Positions 54,734 through 64,000 of a stretch of 64,000 nt of DNA are shown here, piece by piece; within the stretch, counting starts at the first letter, position 1; each line of letters opens with the position of its first letter. A model generated the notes under the pieces. The model saw only the letters and a program-made list of their open reading frames with translations. It made no database searches and was not told where the DNA came from. The translations under genes and the position numbers were made by a program. This DNA comes from Micrasema longulum (lineage: Eukaryota; Arthropoda; Insecta; Trichoptera; Brachycentridae): assembly GCA_022494885.1 (NCBI GenBank), contig JAGVSM010003794.1, positions 62,001-126,000 on the forward strand, given 5' to 3'.

Positions 54734-55112
54734 AGGCGGCTGTACACGCTGGCTAATATCTGGCAAAACGCTAACGCGTATAGTCAACAAAATAACTAAA
54801 CTGCCCATACGTTGGCGAGTCGTTCAGTATCTATCCATGCGGGCTGATGCGTGAACGTTCAAACCGCACAAAAAATCACGTGCGCCCTCTTAGGTAGTTT
54901 TCGTAGTATACTCAAAGCCGGGCCAACATGTGGACGCATTCAGTCAGCGCTCTTATCGCTGTTGGAAAACCGACAACAGACAGATCAAGCGCCAACACAT
55001 GTGCCAGCGCGTGTACCAGCTCTGCCAGCCACAAATATTCCCCTCTTAACATTTGCCAATCTGTATTTGCCAACGTATTGGACAACGTATTAGCCAGCGT
55101 GTAGAGCCGCCT
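54734..55112. mobile_element. PIF/Harbinger-like MITE with TTA TSD
   Basis: Left end AGGCGGCTGTACACGCTGGC; right end inward AGGCGGCTCTACACGCTGGC. The repeats extend to TAATA with one mismatch in 25 bases. TTA flanks both sides (54731-54733 and 55113-55115), the 3-bp TWA duplication of PIF/Harbinger elements. The interior is unusually GC-rich for the window and full of GCCAACG/GCCAGC-type subrepeats. No transposase. Confidence 0.85.
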
Positions 55113-56167
55113 TTAGATTCAGTTATCAGTATTAAAATATTTTTGTAAACTTGCTTAGTTATATGTTAGCAGTACCTAAAAGATCAGACCGACATGTGAC
55201 AGTAGAAAAATATTCACTTTCAAACCAATGCTCTACGAGTATAATGATGTTCGCTATACTTCAAGAATACCACTAGATTTTTTTAGTATGGTAAAATTAA
55301 ACAACATCATGTCTGTACTTTGAAATGAAAATCATTGATATATCAACAATCTTTTGTATGTCCTCAAATCGTTGTTGACACGATATCTTTTTAGTTCGGT
55401 TTTTTTTTGCATAATGACGTTTTGCTCGCTGCATAAAAAACCGGATTCACGTGATAAAATTTAAGGAACTTTGGTACAAATTTTATTAATTACTGCATAT
55501 AATTACCCTTTTAAAGCGTTCTTGAGCGTTCATATTACAAAATGTTTCAATATATTTTTTCCATAATTATAAGAAAAATATCGGACATCAAGTACTACAC
55601 ATATTTCAATAATAAATCAGAAGAACTATGAATTTAAAAAAAAAACAGCAACAGATAAAGTTAATTATTATGAAAATTTTAAAATTGATTTATGTTTCCA
55701 TATAACAATATATTGCAACTTACTTAACGTAAAATATAAAAATATTATTATGTAAAAAAACATAATATTAAGAAAATACAGTTAGTAAGCGTAATTTGCG
55801 AAAAATGCCAAAATGACACCTCAGCGCGGGCCATTATTAAAAAAAAAAAATTTAACATGAAATTATAGCCCACACATATGTATATACGATATTTATACAA
55901 ACTTATATTGAAACGAATTAATAAACGGATAATTAAATTATTGTAGTTGATACGCAAGAGAAAAAACTGTGTTGTACGTAAAATATAATATTAAAAAAAA
56001 CACACGATCAAAGAGTGTTGTTATACATTTGTGACTCAAAAATCATACAATACAAGAAAATAAAAACTTATACTCATGACTTAAAAATTATTCAGAAGAA
56101 AAGAAAAACAGAATTAATGTGTAAACATGTATTTATTATCATTTATGACCACATTTCTGATTATCGT
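55113..56167. other. AT-rich gene-free stretch
   Basis: No recognised repeat or gene. Confidence 0.45.
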
Positions 56168-56560
56168 ATGCAACTGAAATGGCTAAAAATTAGACAGCGG
56201 AGAGACTATCACTCCCTCTCACTTCTGTTTAATGTACTTCATAGTCCTAACGCTCCTATATACCTCCGTGAAAAATTTCAACGTTTATCAGTTCATGGTT
56301 TACCTCTTTGTTCTAATTCTCAAGGCACTCTCTTAATACCCATCCACAATTCCTCTTTCTTCTCTAACTCATATAGTGTCCAGCAGCTCGACTGTGGAAT
56401 CATCTCCTATCCACCATAAAAGATGTTACTACATTATTTCTGTTTAAATCACGTCTGAAGAAACATCTCCTTTCTCTTTCTTAATCTCTCCTCCTTTCTT
56501 CTTTCCTCTTTTTTCCTTTTCCCCATTGAGTAAAAGTTTTGATTAAGGGTAATTTATAAA
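56168..56560 (+). mobile_element. non-LTR RT C-terminus
   Basis: WLKIRQRRDYHSLSLLFNVL, HSPNAPIYLREKFQRLS and TLLIPIHNSSFFSNSY; after a one-base frameshift near 56370, AARLWNHLLSTIKDVTTLFL, then KSRLKKHLL, with a stop at about 56484. This is the W..I..RR..HSL.L...L......IYL...F..L block of CR1/Jockey-like LINEs. The following C/T-rich DNA is 3' UTR. Confidence 0.9.
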
Positions 56561-56674
56561 CAAATACGTTTATTCCCATTTTTATATATTTTTAGCTTTT
56601 TTATCTTTTTTTTCTATGGAATATGTTCTGTAACTTGAATTATACAAATTATACTGAATTATACTTTTATTTTA

Positions 56675-56780
56675 TTGGTTGGTTGGAAAAAAATGCCATT
56701 TGGCAAAGGGCCGCCAATGTACAAATAACATTATGTACAAAAAGTTAAATAAATAAAATAAATAAATAAATTTATATTCA
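56675..56780 (-). mobile_element. LINE 3' end, minus strand
   Basis: Reverse complement starts with TTATTTATTTATTTTATTTA at the tail. It then holds AACTTTTTGTACATAATG and GGCGGCCCTTTGCCAAATGG. The AAAT tail with no coding part suggests a severely 5'-truncated LINE. Confidence 0.5.
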
Positions 56781-57999
56781 TGATTAAGTAATAAAAGAAA
56801 AACTGGATTAAAGTATGTTGTTATACATATATTACACATTACTAAAAATCTTTTGCCCATGTGTTTTTTTTAATGCAACTTGTAGATAATTTATCGAATA
56901 TCATTTAGCCAAAGGAAAGGCATTTATTTAAATCATCCCCACTTGTCACTTTACTGAACGTGCGCCAATTATCCCAGCTTTGGGCCTTCCTTTAGCAAGT
57001 GACGTTCGCAAATAAAAAGATTATGGCTTAACTGCGTTACATGTCCATGTTTGCCTGTGATATTGTCGCCAGGGTGCTTTCACCCTTAGTTTAAGGCAGG
57101 GCTGAGACCTACCCTAACTTAGGGAAGCTGATTTATATGATCACCCCCGCTTTACCCATAATGGCTTAATGGGCCATCTACCATGCTTTGGTTACTTTTG
57201 GACAGAAATAAAGAACTACTAATTTATCATTAATACAATCCAATAATTTTTCAAATTTAATTCAAATGTTCGTGAAAAATAAATAGATGGGACATTTTAC
57301 TCTCTGAAACCTCAATTTAATCTGGCAGTTGTAAAAAATATTTGTTTTTAGAGAATTATATGAAAATTTTCATTGTTTTTTTCCCCGTTGTTTAGAATTT
57401 ATCGGTTAGTAAGTTTTAACATACATTAGGTTTTAAATGGTATTTTTTTTTATAGTAGGTGAAATAAATACCAGCTGCTAAATTCTATGTGATTAAACGA
57501 AAATATAACAATTAAAGTAAAAATGTTTATTGAAAAAATCTAGTTCCAGGCCAGTTATCATTTGACCTTAAATAATGCAAATTATAACGAAAGGAATCAG
57601 AATGTCTCACTAGTGTCGGACTGTCAAATGTAAATGCCATTTTAGGCAAGATTACTTATTGCAACCTAGCGGACAAAAATAGAAGCCTGCGCTTTAGAGA
57701 ATTAGAAAATTCGTATTAAGCAAACAAAAACCCAAAATTATTATTTTATTAACTATGGGAAAAAAATTTAAAAATGAGTGTTCATTTAAACATGCATACA
57801 TTCCAAAGGGTAAAATAATTATTGTTCTCCGGCATAAAATAATGATATTAATAAATTTAAATCGAGGATGAATTTAAAATCACAATTGACGACATTAACA
57901 TCAACTTTAATGATGGACACTGTAATCCGATCGGGAACATCGGAATAGCTCTTTGTTATCATGCGTTTTTTAATGTTTTTTTAATGAACCAATTTAAAA
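56781..57999. other. gene-free stretch with a GC-richer patch
   Basis: 56930-57200 is markedly less AT-rich (GCCAGGGTGCTTTCACCC, GGGCTGAGACCTACCC, ATGGCTTAATGGGCCATC with short inverted repeats). No gene or known repeat could be assigned. Confidence 0.4.
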
Positions 58000-58560
58000 C
58001 TACAAATTGACCGTAGCAATTCGAGTCAACTATTAAAACCAATAGATAATGCAAAATATCTAGGCATTGTAATTGACCGGAATTTGCTATGGGAGACACA
58101 AGTCCAGTCACTGGTATCTAGATTAAAAAACCCGTGTCATGTCTCTAGCTCCCTCAGAAACATTCTAGAGGTTGGCACTTTCAAAAATGTCTACTTTGCG
58201 CTTTTCTAATCAGTGGCTGCCTATGGCATAAATGGCTGAGGAGGTTGCTCGGCAATTGTTATGAACTTCCTAATCAAGACGCAAAAGTTAATTCTTAGAG
58301 TGATGTTTCGGTGTCCTCTGACATACCCGTCAAAGCCATTATTTCAATTATTTAAGGTAATTAATTTCCAAAAAAACTATATCAAGGAAGTAGTGACAAA
58401 TTTCTGGTCAGGTGATTAGGTAGTAAGGAGGTTCCAACAGAATTCCCGCACGAGATTTTCGCGTAACCTAAATAACTTAATATCGAGAACATGTACTGTT
58501 ATAACCTATGACATATTTATCAATTGGACGTCATGTCTTGGTTTATTTAATACGCATTAG
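58000..58560 (+). mobile_element. non-LTR retrotransposon RT fragment
   Basis: SQLLKPIDNAKYLGIVIDRN, LLWETQVQSLVSRLKNP and SSLRNILEVGTFKNVYFALF, then after a stop SVAAYGING; later QKLILRVMFRCPLTYPSKPL, then FQLFKVINFQKNYIKEVV. This is the YLG..ID to thumb and post-thumb region of Jockey/CR1-like LINEs. Two stops interrupt it. Confidence 0.9.
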
Positions 58561-58879
58561 TAAATTCTGAAAATTATGGAAAGTGAACTATTTTTTATTC
58601 TATTGATAACTTTATTATGTTGACATATTGAAAATACGCAGTAGCAAATTTTAAAAAACAACGCAAAAGATAAATATAATAAACTTTTGCATAAAAGGCA
58701 TTACAAATCCTAAGAGTGTCATTATTATTTGGCAGTTATACGAATACAAACATATATATACTTGTCATTTTCCTTCTGAATAAATAAATTAAGTATAAGC
58801 ACAAGTTTATTTATTGGTGGACGATCTTGGGGAAGAAGACTACCACTGACATTGCCTGCTTCTAAATTTTCTTACAATT

Positions 58880-59310
58880 ATCAGGCTAACGCTCACGACT
58901 GATTGGCCCCAGTCAAAAGCTCTAACAGTACGATGTTTGCTCGAAGACACCTTTCGAATATAGCCTCAAGAGTGTTCAACGTCTTGGATGAACATATTAA
59001 ATTCTTCAAAACAATGTTTATGTTTAAAATGAAGATCCATAACTGGATTTTGTAGAGAGGAAGAGACCACAGTGTATGTATGCTCCTGGAAAAAAATTGA
59101 AGTATGGATGTGCTTTTAATTATTACCCTCATATATTATATATCATATTTAAATAAACTTTATAGTTATTCTTATTAAGTTACAAATATGTATTTTAAGT
59201 ATTGCTAATTGGAACAAATTATATTTTGTTCCATATTACTATTATATTTATTTTTACAATGAAAATTAATAACTTAATTGTATTATAAAAGTATTAAATA
59301 AATAAATAAA
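58880..59310 (+). mobile_element. non-LTR RT C-terminus and 3' UTR
   Basis: MFARRHLSNIASRVFNVLDE, then HIKFFKTMFMFKMKIHNWIL, ends at 59056. This resembles the A.R.FN.LP..IK......FK..L..WL end of LINE reverse transcriptases. The 3' UTR finishes in AAATAAATAAATAAAA at about 59297-59311. It may belong to the same insertion as 58000-58560, with a deletion between. Confidence 0.7.
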
Positions 59311-59329
59311 AAATTGAGATACATGATCT

Positions 59330-59575
59330 AAACTTTGCTTCAACTTGTATTATTTACTAACTGATCTGTGTTGTATTTCTTGACATGTATAAATGGTGAT
59401 TATGTAATTTGTATACTGATATGTTACAATATTTATAAATGTATTGATTTTAGTATGGAAGTCCCGACTTAACTCGGGATTTTCTGAAAAGTCAGGAGAT
59501 AAAAAAAAATACAATTGTGCTGTAATAAAATTGTGTGCATTAAATAAATATAAATAAATAAATGTTGATTTTAAA
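59330..59575 (+). mobile_element. LINE 3' UTR with AAAT tail
   Basis: Non-coding. Contains AAGTCCCGACTTAACTCGGG (short inverted repeat) and ends in AAATATAAATAAATAAATG. Looks like a severely truncated LINE inserted just after the tail of the previous one. Confidence 0.45.
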
Positions 59576-59659
59576 TTCGTTTTTAACCGGGTTATAAATT
59601 GTCTAAAAACCAGTTATAAATAAATCACAGCATAGACTGTCAAACGACACAGATTTCAA

Positions 59660-59740
59660 ATTGCCTAATAGGTGAATTGGTTGAGCCGGATAAATTTTAG
59701 CTACATATAGCAACGACTGCGACACGGTACAAAGCTTAAA
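59660..59740. repeat. FB scrap joined to a Penelope-like scrap
   Basis: GCCTAATAGGTGAATTGGTT and GAGCCGGATAAATTT match the inverted inner end of FB subfamily A (26.93 kb). Next to it, CGACTGCGACACGGTACAAA matches the Penelope-like 3' region at 29.73 and 49.42 kb. Both are only tens of bases long. Confidence 0.4.
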
Positions 59741-59989
59741 TATTATAAATAACTTTATTTGTATATAAACTTAGAGTATATCCGTGCGTAAATATCTAAG
59801 AAATTCTAAAATAGTATATATCAGTGGCGGGCGGTGGTTTTTTAAATAAGTAATCTACAAAAAATGATCGTTAATTTGTATCTGCATATAAGTACATAAT
59901 GTCAGTCATATAATTACAAATAGCTTGTTTTTTTGTGGTTCTGTAAAAATCAACTCAAACAACAATTATTATTAACTTCGCGATATACG

Positions 59990-60075
59990 CAGTCGGTTTT
60001 GTAGAGTAATGGTCAGCGCACTTGCCTACCATGCAAGAGGTCTCGGGTTCAATTCCAACATAGTTGATACGAATA
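59990..60075 (+). mobile_element. SINE3 head
   Basis: GCAGTCGGTTTTGTAGAGTA and ATGGTCAGCGCACTTGCCTA form the A-box side. GGTCTCGGGTTCAATTCC is an intact B box. A 5-bp anticodon-type stem (CTTGC/GCAAG) is present. The body is missing after 60075. It is not a functional tRNA: the acceptor stem does not pair. Confidence 0.75.
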
Positions 60076-61150
60076 ATGCCAAAAATGGCCACTTCGAACG
60101 CAACATGACGTATGTGATACATAATATATCAACGGTATCCTAACAAAGAAAAATAGTCCTTCAGAAATAATGTTCGAAATACTAGTTTCCAAATAGAGAA
60201 TCTTTAAATAATATTTATCATCTGCAAGCTTGTTTTAGTACTAAAAAAACGCGGCTGGGTTAAAGATGTACAATAAAGTGTACTTTTTGTTCACTGAGAA
60301 CGGTTTGGGCGCTGGGCGTGCCTTATAGATTCATCTGTACCAAACGATGGTGGTAATTTATAATAATTTCCAAATCTTTTATTTATTTTCCCATAAACAT
60401 AGTTACTATAAAACATTATTATAAAAAGTCAAATATAATGGTAAGCTGTACATAATCCCTTATTAAGACGATTCGTCCCTGGTATCTAAGCCTAACATAT
60501 GACGAAAAATCTTAAATCTTACCGAACGCTTATTTTTATGGAAAATTTCAGAATCACCTTATTTTATGGAAATACTTCTAAACCGTCATTCATTCTCCCC
60601 CTAGAATTCTATCAATAGAGGTCGATATAAAGGTATTCATGTGTGAACATAAACTGCTTTCAAACTTAACCTCTCAATTTTATCATCTATTCTATAAACT
60701 TTATCTCATATTGTCATAACTTTTGACTTTACGACAAGTTTTTTAGAGTTTGCTCTGATTCAAAAATGCGAAAAAGCCTTTACAGGGTGTTATAAAACTG
60801 CAAGTGCATCAAAACTTTCGCACGGCTAGTTTTTAGTTTGTAAAATAGAAAATTGATAGATTATTGAATGACGGATAACCTATAAGAAAATAGTATTTTT
60901 AGAAGGGAGTACGGTCCTCTAGGTAACACCCAAGTTGAGAGGTAAAAAGACCATAAAAAAACGAAGTAGAAGAAGATCCTCTAGGTATTTATAAGACCTA
61001 TAAACTGCCATTGTTTATTTTGGAATGCATTTTTTTTACTTAATCGAAACTGTTTTATGTATTCATAATATTAAGTAAAAGTTTTGATTTTCAGAAGGGA
61101 TGAATGAATGACTAGATGTGAAGCATGTTTACTAAGGATAGAAAGGATGA
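60076..61150. other. gene-free stretch
   Basis: A very weak FB resemblance (CTAGGTATTTATAAGACC) lies at about 60982. Otherwise nothing recognised. Confidence 0.4.
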
Positions 61151-61600
61151 GAAAGATATTGAAAGGAGGGTGAGTCCCGGAAGCAGGGTTAACGACGGTG
61201 AACAAATGTTTGTCACGGGAGGCAGAATTACCAGTTCACAATGGAGTTCAGGTGCCGACTCTGATATATGGGAGCAAAGTATAGAATAAGGAAAACAATG
61301 ATGTAAATAGGATGAATGCTGTCGAAATGCGATCCCTTAAGCAAATGTGTGGTATTATTATATATGATAGGTCAAGAATGTTGAGATCCGGAGATAATGT
61401 AAGGCTAAGACTATCATTATGAACAAAATCAAGAAATGAGTGCTGCTCTGGTTTGAACATGCGGAGCAAATAGACAGCGAAAAAACGGCTAAAGATGAAT
61501 TGGCGTTCTATCCTCTCTGCCTACCCTTATGGAAAATGGTGATGGTTTTATTTGCTGTTTTTGTAATAACGATACATTTAACGTTGTCAAAAAAAATTAA
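61151..61600 (+). mobile_element. RTE-type LINE RT C-terminus
   Basis: In shifting frames: DIERRVSPGSRVNDGE, AELPVHNGVQVPTLIYG, RMNAVEMRSLKQMCGII and CSGLNMRSK/LLWFEHAEQIDSEKT. These are the A....VL.PTL.YGSE, N.MNAVEMR.LR..CG and LRWFGH.ER blocks of RTE-like insect LINEs. The end holds TTGGCGTTCTATCCTCTCTG, the same 3' motif as at 20.29 and 23.55 kb. Heavily decayed. Confidence 0.88.
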
Positions 61601-62889
61601 ATTAAGTTTTCATATCGTAATGGGAAACGTTGTAAATATATGTATTTGATTGATGTAAAAAAATGTATTTAGTTGTAATATTGTATCTTTATTTTTATTA
61701 AAAATAAATAAAAATAAATTTTAAAAAAAATATGTATTAGAATACGTTTTTTTTGTCAATAAAAATGAGAAAATAATAACGAAGTATTTGCAATTAGTTA
61801 AAACAAAAAACTATTTTACTCTGCTTTTTTATCCATAATTTCAACAAAAATTCAAATCGAAACAAACTCAAATAATTAATCTTTATCATATTGTCCTTAC
61901 GAAATGCATTGAACAGTTAGCGAGCTATGAAAAATAAGTGTCTTTGCCCGAGTCTGGATTGACAAAAAGGGATTTCAAGTAAACTATTCAATCATTGACT
62001 AGATTTTTTAAAATTATTAGGAAATAAATGTTGGTACATAAAAACATGTTTTAGACATTACTAGCAATTATTTTCTCGTAGCTTCAATAGTTTACCTCCA
62101 CGAAATAATTGGTTGGAGGGAAAGGTTGAATTAATTTTAAAAATTAGTTTTTGTACGGTTTCCAAAGGCTGAGTGTGATTATTGTAGGCTCTTCCCCGTA
62201 CAATTATTCCATAAAAAATATAGGAATGTATGCTAGACCATTTTGCGATTGTCGAAATGAACCTAACTAGTTAAACATTTGAAAAATATCAATCAAATAT
62301 CAAATGAATGTTGGTTTATCTATCAATAATTTATTTATCAATATATTGCATAAACATAAGTTTTGATTAGCAGGAAATCACTAGAGCATTTAAAAACATG
62401 AATATGGAGTATCCTCTGGTTTGGTTGGTCTCCATCTAACATGTCTCAGTATGTTCTAAGATGGAGATTTTTTATGTTTAAAAATATAAGTAGTTTAATA
62501 CTCACATTTAAAAGCTGCTTTTCGGAAACTTATTTTAAATGTGATTTTTTTTAAATGTTTTCGATAATATTTACAGAATTTTTTTTAATACTGAATTAAA
62601 TAGTCTTAATATTTTGTTTTATTTAAGAAGGTGTAATGTTGAGGCAATTGTAGAAGTTATCAACAGTAATTAGTTGGTTTTAGAGAACATTTTGGATTAT
62701 GGAATACTAGTCTCGACATTTAAAAATAAATAAATAAAAACAATTAATTATGTGTTTTTTTATATTGTTAATGGATGGCTTAAGATATTACTATCACATT
62801 TAAAATTTAATTTTAACACCGTTGTACTTCTGTTTATTTAAATATTTTCTCTATTTAACCTATTTATCTGAAAAGGATTCGGCACATTC
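61601..62889. other. AT-rich gene-free stretch
   Basis: A run of AAAATAAATAAAAATAAATT at about 61695 may be a LINE tail. Nothing else recognised. Confidence 0.4.
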
Positions 62890-63125
62890 CAAATATTGAT
62901 TACTAAACTAACTGATCTAAGGAAAAGTGTACAAACTAGTTTCACTGTTTTCAAGAGGTGGCTAGTAAATGAAATAATCGGATTAATCTTACCCACATTA
63001 ATAAAAGATTTATCTGTTTTACTTCACAAAAATCCACCCTCGGAAGAATTGTTGAAGAATGTTCAAACACACTTACACGGTGTCATAAGTTGTCACTTTA
63101 TCAAGTTACCTTGCATTTTGTGTAC
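62890..63125 (-). repeat. FB unit, strongly diverged
   Basis: AACTAACTGATCTAAGGAAA, ATCTTACCCACATTAATAAA, TTTACTTCACAAAAATCCAC, and CACTTACACGGTGTCATAAG follow the inverted FB order at low identity. A coding frame over this interval is coincidental. Confidence 0.5.
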
Positions 63126-64000
63126 TATTGCAGTGCTCTATGCGCCATCTGGTCTGTCTCATTATTTTTTCTGTATTTTTATATATTTGTAGTTGTTATT
63201 AAAATTTTAACACTATAATTACTGATTTTAATTGTTTTAGCATTAATTGATAAAAAAACATATGTTACAAAAATGGTCGTGCCTTAGCACAGGCAGTTTC
63301 TAGTTAGTCGGGACCTAAAAGAATCAACCTCTGTATTTTGTAAAAACAGACAGTAAAAAAATAATAATAAGGGGGTGATAATAAAGGTGATTAATTTATT
63401 ACAAACTGTACTATGTCCTTTAAAATTTAATAAATATTAATATTAAATTTATTATTTTTTTACTATTTTTTTTCAATAAATTTACTTAAAACATTTTTTT
63501 TGCTATAACTATAGACTATTATATACTTTTCATAAAAATTAACTTTCCAAAAAAAAGACTAGCTCTTTTGTTTGCAGAGTGACTTACAGTGTTGTTTAGG
63601 AATTTGAAGTTATATAATTTCGAATACGAGCAAACATGAGAATTGGAATTAAAAAACATACAAAGTAAAGAGAAAAACAGAAAATAATACAACAGTAATG
63701 CTAATAAAAATAAAATGCTGTTTTGTCTCGGGTTCAAAAAAATTCTTTAAATTAACTTTGAATTTATTTAGTGATATAATAGATTTTATTAATAATTGAA
63801 TCGGTATTCACTTCATCATAAATCACTATAAGAATAAAACTTTTGGGAGTTTTTTATGTTCTTGTAAAATAGTAAAAATTGTGTTACACTAATGACAAAG
63901 TTTTATTTTCATTATAATTTAATAGTTTTTAGTTCATTTATGATAATAGTAGTGTTTAATGTTTAATAGTTTAGTGTTTCATTTTGGTGTTTAATAGTTT
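63126..64000. other. AT-rich gene-free end of window
   Basis: Low-complexity AT-rich DNA. The repeated phrase GTTTAATAGTTT appears three times at 63955-64000. No gene recognised. Confidence 0.45.

Noticed and set aside
62896..63192. 98-residue frame
   Set aside because: It overlies a diverged FB repeat unit; coding potential is coincidental.

Overview
This 64 kb window looks like intron or intergenic DNA from a large, AT-rich arthropod genome, most likely an insect. The base composition is strongly AT-rich. There is no long open reading frame, no rRNA and no tRNA gene in an obvious functional context. Every recognisable protein signature except one possible exon pair belongs to a decayed transposable element. 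The retrotransposon C-termini, the tRNA-derived SINEs, the RTE-type 3' ends (conserved end followed by a C/T-rich tract and GGGGAAACGGCGTGA) and the Penelope-like GIY-YIG remnant are all familiar in insects. I cannot name the species or order from the sequence alone.

Layout. 0-5 kb: a palindromic MITE, a LINE split in two by about 2.2 kb of younger repeats, two converging mariner transposase fragments, a fold-back repeat and a GC-rich island at 4.65-4.96 kb. 5-13 kb: several SINEs, a LINE fragment, a probable Tc1/mariner-type non-autonomous element (8.02-8.90 kb), a fold-back hairpin (9.94-10.38 kb) and a LINE C-terminus. 13-20 kb: mostly unique-looking DNA, a LINE fragment carrying the FADD catalytic box (15.4-16.3 kb) and a hAT element with clear 8-bp target duplications (16.4-17.0 kb). 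20-26 kb: RTE ends and SINEs. 26-31 kb: fold-back repeats, two candidate exons of an unidentified plus-strand gene (27426-27507 and 28688-28825) and a Penelope-like element nested in an older repeat. 31-38 kb: a LINE with YADD, fold-back repeats, an RTE-like end and a LINE nested in a fold-back copy. 38-49 kb: sparse relics and SINEs. 49-54 kb: a second Penelope-like copy, then a dense cluster of fold-back repeat units in both orientations, one with a nested LINE. 54-64 kb: a Harbinger-like MITE with TTA target duplications, several LINE ends and an RTE fragment.

The dominant element is an unrecognised dispersed family (called FB here), about 0.4-0.5 kb per unit and present at 15 or more sites. 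It is often arranged as inverted pairs that would form hairpins, and sometimes in tandem. Three SINE families also recur. SINE1/1b share a tail but carry different tRNA heads. SINE2 is tRNA-derived. SINE3 is tRNA-derived with an extra leader upstream of the head and a GATGAT-type tail.

Nothing here forms an operon or working pathway. The informative content is the nested history of insertions, the fold-back family, the inverted-end Penelope-like copies with degenerate hammerhead-like motifs, and a possible short exon pair.
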